From: Gammaproteobacteria bacterium
GTDB lineage: Bacteria; Pseudomonadota; Gammaproteobacteria; Eutrophobiales; Eutrophobiaceae
DNA: 5,192 nt
Reading direction: 5' to 3'
Assembly (NCBI GenBank): GCA_004356415.1
Contig: SMWN01000044.1
Span: 1-5,192 of the forward strand
Part shown: piece after piece, positions 1 to 5,192 of the stretch
How positions within the stretch are numbered: the stretch's first letter is position 1
Layout: each line of letters begins with the position of its first letter
The notes under the pieces: generated by a model
The model's database searches: none
Told to the model about the DNA's origin: nothing
What the model saw: the letters and a program-made list of their open reading frames with translations, nothing else
Translations under genes and position numbers: made by a program

Positions 1-3
1 AAA

Positions 4-1017
4 ATGACAATTAAAGTTGGTATAAACGGTTATGGGCGTATTGGGCGGAATATCCTGCGTGCCGTATACGAATCTGGGCGGTCAGATGAAATCCAGATCG
101 TCGCCATTAACGATCTTGGCGATGCCAACACCAACGCACATTTGACCCAGTATGATACAGTCCACGGTAAATTTCCGGGTGAGATTTCTGTTGAAGGAGA
201 CTACATGATCGTCAACGGCGATAAAATCAGGGTGCTATCAGAACGTGATCCCGCCAAGCTGCCCTGGGGTGAACTTGGTGTCGATGTGGTTCATGAATCA
301 ACTGGATTTTTTGCCAGCAAGGAGAAAGCCAGTGCTCACCTTGCAGGTGGCGCAAAAAAAGTCATCATCTCAGCGCCAGGTGGAAGTGACGTCGATGCAA
401 CGATTGTATACGGTGTCAACCACGGAGTGTTAAAGGCGTCAGATACCGTTATTTCCAATGCTTCCTGCACAACCAACTGTCTCGCACCGCTGGTTAAAGT
501 ATTACACGAAAATATCGGTGTTCAACAGGGGACGATGACAACCATTCATGCCTACACCAATGACCAGGTCCTGACCGACGTCTATCACACAGATCTGCGC
601 CGGGCACGCGCGGCCACCATGTCCATGATCCCGACAACCACGGGTGCTGCTACGGCTGTTGGTCTGGTTCTACCTGAACTCAATGGAAAACTTGATGGCT
701 ACTCCATGCGCGTACCAACCATCAATGTTTCAGTCGTTGATTTAACGATTATTGCCGCAAGGGAAACAAACGTCGACGAAATCAATTCCTTAATGAAAAC
801 GGCGGCCGACGGTGAGATGAAAGGGGTATTAGCCTATAATGATAAACCACTGGTATCCATTGATTTTAATCATGACCCGGCATCCGCAACTTATGATTCA
901 ACGCAGACCAGAGTATTGGGAGGTAAGCTTGTGAAAGTAATTGCCTGGTATGACAACGAGTGGGGTTTTTCAAACCGCATGCTGGACACCACAGTTGCAT
1001 TAATGAACGCGAGCTAG
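4..1017 (+). CDS. gap: Glyceraldehyde-3-phosphate dehydrogenase, type I (NAD-dependent likely)
   Basis: Cytosolic enzyme that interconverts glyceraldehyde-3-phosphate and 1,3-bisphosphoglycerate with NAD(P) and phosphate, in glycolysis, gluconeogenesis or the Calvin cycle. The 337-residue product has the usual family length. The N-terminal Rossmann glycine motif is [11 protein letters not shown] (residues 6-16). The catalytic motif SNASCTTNC (151-159) places the nucleophile at Cys155, with its partner His182 in HAYTND. The substrate-phosphate region includes DLRRARAA (197-204) and the C-terminal [11 protein letters not shown] is intact. Asp37 in the AINDL segment is the residue usually associated with NAD preference. 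The Val193-Tyr194 pair replaces the Leu-Pro of classical NAD enzymes, so cofactor use is inferred rather than certain. The ATG lies three bases from the window edge, so its ribosome binding site is not visible; the N-terminus aligns normally with the family. It is the first visible gene of a co-directional cluster with pgk, pykA and fba. Confidence 0.97.
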   Translation: MTIKVGINGYGRIGRNILRAVYESGRSDEIQIVAINDLGDANTNAHLTQYDTVHGKFPGEISVEGDYMIVNGDKIRVLSERDPAKLPWGELGVDVVHESTGFFASKEKASAHLAGGAKKVIISAPGGSDVDATIVYGVNHGVLKASDTVISNASCTTNCLAPLVKVLHENIGVQQGTMTTIHAYTNDQVLTDVYHTDLRRARAATMSMIPTTTGAATAVGLVLPELNGKLDGYSMRVPTINVSVVDLTIIAARETNVDEINSLMKTAADGEMKGVLAYNDKPLVSIDFNHDPASATYDSTQTRVLGGKLVKVIAWYDNEWGFSNRMLDTTVALMNAS

Positions 1018-1050
1018 CATACGAAATTTGGTAAATATTGTGACAATCTC

Positions 1051-1068
1051 TAACCTAGAATCCGCAGT
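1051..1068 (+). repeat. Left terminal inverted repeat of the gap-pgk element
   Basis: The sequence TAACCTAGAATCCGCAGT is the reverse complement of 1276-1293 except at two positions, a C/T and a T/A difference. Pairing breaks down on both sides of the 18 bases, so the boundaries are sharp. The core end is probably CCTAGAATCCGCAGT at 1054-1068, and the outer TAA belongs to the target-site region. Confidence 0.8.
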
Positions 1069-1135
1069 CGACCACTACGAGTTATAGATAACATAATGAA
1101 AATTGTAGCGTTATGGCCTTGTTTGAATTAGCCCA

Positions 1136-1264
1136 GAGGGTGACGGTGCTACCGGATCGATGGCACATCAGTTTGGCACGTCTAGGCGGGTTAAAATCCA
1201 CACCAATGGCTAGCCATTGCCTCGGATTTCACCCCACCCATTCACACCAAACTGACGCACCCTC
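1136..1264 (-). other. Nested palindrome folding as a compact three-way junction (possible minus-strand structured RNA)
   Basis: A perfect 7-bp closing stem, GAGGGTG (1136-1142) with CACCCTC (1258-1264), encloses two branches. One is a short hairpin at 1146-1166 with GTGC/GCAC at its base. The other is a 32-bp arm, 1168-1199 with 1224-1255, topped by the perfect 16-nt palindrome CAATGGCTAGCCATTG at 1204-1219. Junction linkers are only 1-3 nt. In the 32-bp arm 23 positions are Watson-Crick. Of the other nine, six would be G-U pairs in minus-strand RNA but A-C mismatches in plus-strand RNA, so the fold is much better on the minus strand. No T-run follows on either strand, so it is not a standard intrinsic terminator. 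I do not recognise a known RNA family. It may be a transposase leader or a transposition hairpin. Confidence 0.6.
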
Positions 1265-1275
1265 AACCCAGTCCA

Positions 1276-1293
1276 ACTGTGGAATCTAGGTTA
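1276..1293 (-). repeat. Right terminal inverted repeat, abutting the pgk start codon
   Basis: The sequence ACTGTGGAATCTAGGTTA pairs with 1051-1068 at 16 of 18 positions. It ends one base before the pgk ATG at 1295. Its AGG (1288-1290) is the only Shine-Dalgarno-like triplet close to that start codon. Confidence 0.8.
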
Positions 1294-1294
1294 A
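1288..1294 (+). promoter_or_regulatory. Weak pgk ribosome-binding region contributed by the element end
   Basis: The AGG at 1288-1290 lies four bases before the ATG at 1295 and is the only Shine-Dalgarno-like match nearby. It is part of the right inverted repeat. The codon immediately before the ATG is an in-frame TAA, so translation cannot start further upstream in this frame. Confidence 0.4.
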
Positions 1295-2506
1295 ATGACT
1301 ATTTTGGTAAAAATTGCAGACCTTGACCTAAATGGGAAGCGGGTGCTTGTGCGCGAAGACTACAATGTCCCTATTAAGGATGGAGAAGTTGAGGATGACA
1401 CGCGCATCTACGCCAGCTTACTGACCCTTAATAAGATCCTGGATGCAGGCGCAAAACTCATGGTCATGTCTCACCTGGGGCGGCCAAAAGAGGGGGAATT
1501 CGATGAGGCGTTCAGCCTGGCCCCCGTGGCCAAATGTTTGTCTTCACTACTTGATAGAGAAGTGCCACTGGTAAGAGATTGGCTGGATGGCGTTGACATG
1601 GAAAATAGAGATATCGTCCTGTTCGAAAATGTACGCTTCGAAACAGGCGAAATAGCCAACGAAGACGAACTGGCCAGAAAAATGGCGGCCCTGTGCAATG
1701 TCTATGTGAATGACGCCTTTGCCACAGCGCATAGGGTACAAGCGTCTACACATGGTGTTGCCAAATATGCGCCTGTTTCTGCAGCAGGTCCGTTATTAAT
1801 TACAGAATTAAAGACCTTGTCCAGAGCGCTAAGGGATCCAGCAAAACCCATGGTGGCTGTTGTGGGTGGCTCCAAGGTTTCCTCGAAAATAACCATCCTC
1901 GAATCGCTTTCAAAAAAAGTGGACCAGTTGATCGTCGGTGGTGGTATTGCCAATACCTTCCTGAAAGCAGCAGGCTACAATGTTGGGAACTCACTTTACG
2001 AAGAAGATCTGGTTGAGAAGGCGAAAAAAATAATGGCGGCAGCAAAGGAGAATGGCGGAGAGATCCCCTTACCTGTCGATGTAGTGTGCGCAAAAGAATT
2101 CAGTGAGCATGCAGATGCCAGTATCAAGGGCATCGAAAATATAGAAGATGACGACATGGTTATGGATGTGGGACCTGAAACCATCGCAAGATTCACCGAC
2201 ATACTGGAACAAGCAGAAACCATTGTCTGGAATGGACCGCTTGGCGTGTTTGAATTCGATCGTTTTAGTGCTGGAACAAGGGCCCTGGCAGAAAGTATTG
2301 CGATCAGTGATGCTTTCTCTATTGCCGGTGGTGGCGATACCCTGTCGGCGATCTCAAAGTTTGGTGTGTCAAACAAGATCTCCTATATCTCTACAGGTGG
2401 CGGTGCTTTTCTGCAATTTCTTGAAGGCAAAAAATTGCCTGCTGTTGCCATACTGGAAGAGTCGGCGCGTGCGTGGGCAGCAATGGAGCGGGCACGTGAA
2501 TACTAG
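1295..2506 (+). CDS. pgk: Phosphoglycerate kinase
   Basis: Cytosolic enzyme that transfers phosphate between 1,3-bisphosphoglycerate and ADP, giving 3-phosphoglycerate and ATP, and runs in reverse in gluconeogenesis or CO2 fixation. The 403-residue product is slightly longer than the roughly 390 residues usual in bacteria; the excess is a tail ending in ERAREY. Visible motifs in order are REDYNVP (20-26), SHLGRP (59-64), ENVRFE (111-116), NDAFATAHR (139-147), the hinge and nucleotide region [10 protein letters not shown] (189-198), VGGGIANTF (214-222), DVGP (291-294), WNGPLGVFE (312-320), GGGDT (345-349) and STGGGAF (366-372). Tyr23 in DYNVP (usually Phe or Leu) and Gln374 in FLQFLEGK (usually Glu) are mild deviations. 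The ATG is supported by alignment of LDLNGKRV to the family N-terminus and by the in-frame stop just before it. The gene lies directly downstream of the inserted element, so its supply of transcript from gap must cross that structure unless a promoter lies within it. Confidence 0.97.
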   Translation: MTILVKIADLDLNGKRVLVREDYNVPIKDGEVEDDTRIYASLLTLNKILDAGAKLMVMSHLGRPKEGEFDEAFSLAPVAKCLSSLLDREVPLVRDWLDGVDMENRDIVLFENVRFETGEIANEDELARKMAALCNVYVNDAFATAHRVQASTHGVAKYAPVSAAGPLLITELKTLSRALRDPAKPMVAVVGGSKVSSKITILESLSKKVDQLIVGGGIANTFLKAAGYNVGNSLYEEDLVEKAKKIMAAAKENGGEIPLPVDVVCAKEFSEHADASIKGIENIEDDDMVMDVGPETIARFTDILEQAETIVWNGPLGVFEFDRFSAGTRALAESIAISDAFSIAGGGDTLSAISKFGVSNKISYISTGGGAFLQFLEGKKLPAVAILEESARAWAAMERAREY

Positions 2507-2526
2507 TACTCTTTCAAGATAGTACT
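2505..2526 (+). repeat. Short inverted repeat over the pgk stop, followed by a T-run
   Basis: AGTACT (2505-2510) recurs at 2521-2526. Because the hexamer is self-complementary, the copies can form a 6-bp stem with a 10-nt loop, followed by TTTTAAAT. The stem is AT-rich and short, so at most it is a weak terminator or 3' processing hairpin. The first copy overlaps the last two bases of the pgk stop codon. Confidence 0.3.
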
Positions 2527-2587
2527 TTTAAATAAACAATTAAGCAGAAAAGATTAGATGAACTTTAGCGAATCTTATGCTTAGTAC

Positions 2588-2610
2588 AACTGTAGAGGTT
2601 ATAACTGTAG
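2588..2610 (+). repeat. Tandem 8-bp direct repeat just upstream of pykA
   Basis: AACTGTAG occurs at 2588-2595 and again at 2603-2610, a 15-nt period, ending five bases before the pykA ATG. There is no Shine-Dalgarno sequence at normal spacing; the nearest purine run, AGAGG (2594-2598), lies 17 bases upstream of the ATG. The rest of the 109-bp spacer is AT-rich and shows no promoter I can assign with confidence. Confidence 0.35.
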
Positions 2611-2615
2611 TTTAA

Positions 2616-4058
2616 ATGAGAAGAACGAAAATAATAGCAACATTAGGTCCGGCAACGGATAAACCGGGTATTTTAGAAGACCTTTTCAAGGCAGGTGTCG
2701 ATGTATTCCGTCTTAATTACTCCCACCAGACCCATGCCCATCACGAGAGAAGACTGAAAGAGATTCGCATACTATCAAAAAAACATACGCGTGCTGTTGG
2801 AATTATGGCTGATCTACAAGGGCCAAAAATTCGCATTGAACATTTTGACGGGGGCAAGGTTCAGCTTGTTGAAGGAGCAGAATTCACGATTGACACCGAT
2901 CTGGACAGCGAATCTGGTAACGAAAAACACGTAGGTGTAAGTTACAAGGATTTACCCAGGGATGTCCGTGCTGGAGACACGCTCCTCATTGACGATGGCC
3001 GTATCGTCATGCGTGTTAAGGAGGTTGGTGAGCATGAAGTCAGTTGTGAAGTGCTAACCGGTGGTGAACTCTCGAATAACAAAGGGCTTAATCTTCAGGG
3101 GGGTGGGCTTTTAGCAAGCGCCCTGACTGAAAAAGACAAACGCGATCTGAAACATGCCGTCAGTATCGGTGTTGATTATGTTGCTGTGTCCTTTCCACGT
3201 GTTGCTGATGATATTCATCAGACACGCGAACTGCTTAAAAAACTGGACAGCAATGCACTCATCATCGCCAAGATAGAAAGGGCCGAGGCGCTCGACGATA
3301 TCGAGGCTATCATAGAGGCGTCGGACGCCATCATGATTGCGCGTGGTGATCTGGGTGTTGAGATTGGTGATGCAAGTCTGCCGCCCGTACAAAAAAGACT
3401 GACCAAGATGGCCCGGGGAATGGATCGTGCCGTCATTATCGCAACACAAATGATGGAATCCATGATTGAGCACCAGATACCGACACGCGCCGAGGTGTTT
3501 GATGTTGCAAATGCTGTTATCGATGGTACGGATGCCGTAATGTTGTCGGCGGAGACCAGTATTGGGCATTTTCCTGCCAAGGCCGTTGCATCCATGTCTG
3601 ACATTTGTGAAGAAGCAGAGAAACAAAAAAGTGTGACCGTTTCAGATCATCGTATCAACAGACGTTTTGAATCTATCAATGAAGCTATCGCTATGTCCAC
3701 CATGTATGCAGCAAATCATATTGGCGCAAAAGCCATTGCCGCACTCACAGAAACAGGTGGCACCTGCTTATGGATGTCGCGAATTAAATCGGGCATCCCG
3801 ATCTTTGCATTTACACGTCATGCGTCTACCCGTCGACGGGTTTCCTTGTATCGTGGTGTTTATCCAATGAAATTTGACATCATGCACACAGATCCTCTGG
3901 AGGCCAATAAAGATATTATTGAAGAACTCTTGAAGCACAATGTCGTTAAAAAGGGTGACTACATTATCATTACCAAGGGTGACCTGCGCGGTCGTCGTGG
4001 GGGAACGAATAATATGAAGCTTCTACGTGTCGGAGAGGCAACGGAGCACACCATCTAA
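2616..4058 (+). CDS. pykA: Pyruvate kinase, PykA (type II) class
   Basis: Transfers phosphate from phosphoenolpyruvate to ADP, making pyruvate and ATP, the last step of lower glycolysis. The 480 residues match E. coli PykA in length and resemble it throughout, with RRTKIIATLGPATD at the start, SNNKGLN and GGGL (153-165), LTEKDK (170-175), and AIAMSTMYAANH (357-368) in the C-terminal region. The catalytic (beta/alpha)8 barrel carries substrate Arg32, Asn34, Ser36, catalytic Lys219, metal ligands Glu221 and Asp245, and Thr277 in ATQMMES. A B-domain spans roughly residues 74-165. The motif DLQGPKIR (66-73) has the Leu, Gln and Lys pattern linked to K+-independent pyruvate kinases. The usual NFSHG is NYSHQ here (34-38), an uncommon change next to the active site. 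E. coli PykA is activated by AMP and sugar phosphates; similar control is inferred. An in-frame TAA directly precedes the ATG, which fixes the start, but the ribosome binding site is poor. Confidence 0.96.
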   Translation: MRRTKIIATLGPATDKPGILEDLFKAGVDVFRLNYSHQTHAHHERRLKEIRILSKKHTRAVGIMADLQGPKIRIEHFDGGKVQLVEGAEFTIDTDLDSESGNEKHVGVSYKDLPRDVRAGDTLLIDDGRIVMRVKEVGEHEVSCEVLTGGELSNNKGLNLQGGGLLASALTEKDKRDLKHAVSIGVDYVAVSFPRVADDIHQTRELLKKLDSNALIIAKIERAEALDDIEAIIEASDAIMIARGDLGVEIGDASLPPVQKRLTKMARGMDRAVIIATQMMESMIEHQIPTRAEVFDVANAVIDGTDAVMLSAETSIGHFPAKAVASMSDICEEAEKQKSVTVSDHRINRRFESINEAIAMSTMYAANHIGAKAIAALTETGGTCLWMSRIKSGIPIFAFTRHASTRRRVSLYRGVYPMKFDIMHTDPLEANKDIIEELLKHNVVKKGDYIIITKGDLRGRRGGTNNMKLLRVGEATEHTI

Positions 4059-4070
4059 TCTAGCAAGGCA

Positions 4071-4123
4071 GAAACTGGAGCTGGAAGTATTTAAATTAGT
4101 TATTTTGACTTGAAACTGGGGCT
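4071..4123 (+). repeat. Imperfect 12-bp direct repeat in the pykA-fba spacer
   Basis: GAAACTGGAGCT (4071-4082) and GAAACTGGGGCT (4112-4123) match at 11 of 12 positions with a 41-nt period. The second copy contains the probable fba ribosome binding site; the first has similar purine-rich bases but no start codon at suitable spacing. This may be a small local duplication. Confidence 0.45.
4118..4121 (+). promoter_or_regulatory. fba Shine-Dalgarno sequence
   Basis: GGGG at 4118-4121 lies six bases before the ATG at 4128, which is good spacing. It favours 4128 over the upstream in-frame TTG at 4110, which would place these bases inside the coding region and which has no purine-rich sequence at suitable distance before it. 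Confidence 0.6.
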
Positions 4124-4127
4124 AAAT

Positions 4128-5147
4128 ATGATCACGAAAGATCTGGAACAAACAGCTGAGGCAATGGTTGCCCAAGGTAAAGGTATACTCGCAATTGATG
4201 AAAGTTTCCCAACGATTAAAAATCGCTTTGATGGTATCAATACTGAATCAACAGAAGCATCACGCAGGGCCTATCGCGATCTTTTGATCACCAATCCAGG
4301 CGCAAGTGAATATATCAGTGGAATAATTTTGTTTGATGAAACCATCAGGCAATCTACCGCTGATGGAATCCCATTTCCAGAGACCCTTATCGAACAGGGC
4401 ATCATGCCCGGCATCAAAGTCGATACGGGGGCCAAGGATCTGGCAGCTCATCCTGGCGAGAAAGTCACCGAAGGACTGGATGGTTTGCGCGACCGGTTGG
4501 CCGAATATAAACAACTTGGCGCCAAATTTGCCAAATGGCGAGCAGTGATCACCATAGGTGAAGGTATCCCGAGCATGGGCTGTATCGAAGCCAATGTCCA
4601 TGCACTTGCACGTTATGCTGCACTTTGTCAGGAAACAGGGATAGTACCGATGGTGGAACCAGAAGTACTGATGGATGGAGACCATACCATTGAACTTTGT
4701 TATGACGTCACTGAGACAACACTCAGGGCATTGTTTAATGAACTTTATAAACAGAACGTCGCCATGGAGCACACCATACTCAAGGTCAATATGGTCGTTT
4801 CAGGAAAAGGCTGCTCAACACAAGCCAGTGTTGATGATGTTGCAGCACTCACTGTTAATTGTCTACTGAATACTGTGCCCGCAGCCATACCAGGCATCGT
4901 ATTCCTTTCTGGGGGACAGTCAGCTGAGATGGCCACAGTACACTTGAATGAAATGAATGCAAATTACGCTCCTTTACCCTGGCCATTGAGCTTTTCCTAC
5001 GGACGTGCACTTCAAGCACCTTGCATGGATGCCTGGCAGGGTAAAGAAGATAATGTCGTCAAAGCGCAGGCAATTCTTCTTCACCGGGAAAAATGCAATA
5101 GTCAGGCAACACTCGGGAAATACTCTGCGGAAGATGATGCTGCATAA
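4128..5147 (+). CDS. fba: Fructose-bisphosphate aldolase, class I
   Basis: Reversibly cleaves fructose-1,6-bisphosphate to dihydroxyacetone phosphate and glyceraldehyde-3-phosphate through a lysine Schiff base, without a metal ion. From this ATG the product is 339 residues and resembles the animal/plant-type class I family. Counterparts of the rabbit active-site residues are visible: Asp24 in LAIDES (Asp33), Lys97 in GIKVD (Lys107), Lys136 and Arg138 in AKWR (Lys146, Arg148), Glu177 in VEPE (Glu187), the Schiff-base Lys219 in ILKVNM (Lys229), the phosphate-binding SGGQS (261-265) and Arg293 in FSYGRALQ (Arg303). Val220 replaces the common Pro after the Schiff-base lysine, and SFPT (26-29) replaces the usual STGT loop. 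The C-terminal tyrosine of the rabbit enzyme is absent. A TTG start at 4110 would add six residues (345 aa) but is less likely. The gene follows pykA by 69 bp, probably co-transcribed; many comparable proteobacterial clusters carry a class II aldolase at this position. Confidence 0.95.
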   Translation: MITKDLEQTAEAMVAQGKGILAIDESFPTIKNRFDGINTESTEASRRAYRDLLITNPGASEYISGIILFDETIRQSTADGIPFPETLIEQGIMPGIKVDTGAKDLAAHPGEKVTEGLDGLRDRLAEYKQLGAKFAKWRAVITIGEGIPSMGCIEANVHALARYAALCQETGIVPMVEPEVLMDGDHTIELCYDVTETTLRALFNELYKQNVAMEHTILKVNMVVSGKGCSTQASVDDVAALTVNCLLNTVPAAIPGIVFLSGGQSAEMATVHLNEMNANYAPLPWPLSFSYGRALQAPCMDAWQGKEDNVVKAQAILLHREKCNSQATLGKYSAEDDAA

Positions 5148-5192
5148 ACCTCAGGATACCACTCTTAAAATTGTCTTTTCCGTGATTGCAGT

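Larger units (their letters stand above)
1051..1293. mobile_element. MITE-like or internally deleted IS element with IS1380-like ends, between gap and pgk
   Basis: Most of the 277-bp gap-pgk spacer is bounded by an 18-bp inverted repeat (1051-1068 and 1276-1293) that matches at 16 of 18 positions. If the ends are set at the CCTAGA/TCTAGG tips, the element is 1054-1290 (237 bp). The flanking bases ctaa (1050-1053) and ttaa (1291-1294) then look like a decayed 4-bp target duplication. From memory, the tips resemble the ends of IS1380-family elements such as ISEcp1 (CCTAGATTC..., ...GTGGAATTTAGG). No transposase frame is present, and the interior is mostly a large nested palindrome (1136-1264). 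This suggests a non-autonomous element or an internal-deletion remnant. Family assignment is inference; the repeat structure is directly visible. Removing it would leave a spacer of about 37 bp, typical of an operon. Confidence 0.7.

Noticed and set aside
1037..1047. Small palindrome ATTGTGACAAT as a regulator operator
   Set aside because: The arms are 5 bp around a single base, no matching second site is visible, and it lies after gap without an identifiable promoter.
1136..1264. Intrinsic terminator between gap and pgk
   Set aside because: The structure is large, but neither strand has a T-run after the closing stem, and the nested side hairpin does not fit a terminator.
1136..1264. Integron attC site
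   Set aside because: The long imperfect palindrome prompted the idea, but the outer GTTRRRY/RYYYAAC core sites are missing, there are no cassettes, and the IS1380-like ends explain the boundaries better.
1996..2376. Minus-strand open frame of 126 codons within pgk
   Set aside because: The product is low-complexity and Ser/Ala-rich, as expected from antisense reading of a conserved gene, and has no family resemblance.
3111..3626. Minus-strand open frame of 171 codons within pykA
   Set aside because: It lies entirely opposite a well-conserved enzyme gene, its translation is rich in Cys, His and Arg without recognisable domains, and it is best explained as a shadow of the real gene.
4260..4772. 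Minus-strand open frame of 170 codons within fba
   Set aside because: It is opposite the conserved aldolase catalytic region, has no recognisable motif and no plausible operon partner on that strand.
5148..5192. Terminator or next gene after fba
   Set aside because: Only 45 bases remain. There is no convincing stem plus T-run and no start codon with a ribosome binding site.

Overview
The window carries four consecutive plus-strand genes of central carbon metabolism, in the order gap - pgk - pykA - fba. They encode glyceraldehyde-3-phosphate dehydrogenase, phosphoglycerate kinase, a PykA-type pyruvate kinase and a class I (Schiff-base) fructose-bisphosphate aldolase. All four reading frames are full length and keep their catalytic motifs. 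The order resembles the tkt-gap-pgk-pyk-fba clusters of gammaproteobacteria, including autotrophic and methylotrophic ones. The protein sequences also look gammaproteobacterial; pyruvate kinase, for example, resembles E. coli PykA closely over its whole length. The genus cannot be determined from this window, and a Calvin-cycle lifestyle is only a possibility, because no RuBisCO, phosphoribulokinase or transketolase is present.

Layout: gap (4-1017) starts at the left edge, so its ribosome binding site and promoter lie outside. A 277-bp spacer (1018-1294) separates it from pgk (1295-2506). A 109-bp AT-rich spacer leads to pykA (2616-4058) and a 69-bp spacer to fba (start best placed at 4128, end 5147). 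The last 45 bases show no recognisable gene or terminator. Together the enzymes split fructose-1,6-bisphosphate into triose phosphates, oxidise glyceraldehyde-3-phosphate, and make ATP at the PGK and pyruvate kinase steps. The first three activities (aldolase, GAPDH, PGK) also run in the gluconeogenic or Calvin direction.

The least ordinary part is the gap-pgk spacer. Nearly all of it is a compact element of about 240 bp. It is bounded by near-perfect inverted repeats (16 of 18 bases, 1051-1068 and 1276-1293) whose tips, CCTAGA...TCTAGG, resemble IS1380/ISEcp1-family ends. Inside is a nested palindrome (1136-1264) that folds as a three-way junction: a closing stem, a side hairpin, and a 32-bp arm topped by a 16-nt perfect palindrome. 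In the long arm, all six transition-type differences become G-U pairs only in minus-strand RNA. This suggests that the folded molecule is, or once was, a transcript reading away from pgk. The right end stops a few bases before the pgk start codon and supplies the only Shine-Dalgarno-like bases there. I read it as a MITE or internally deleted insertion sequence lodged inside a housekeeping operon.
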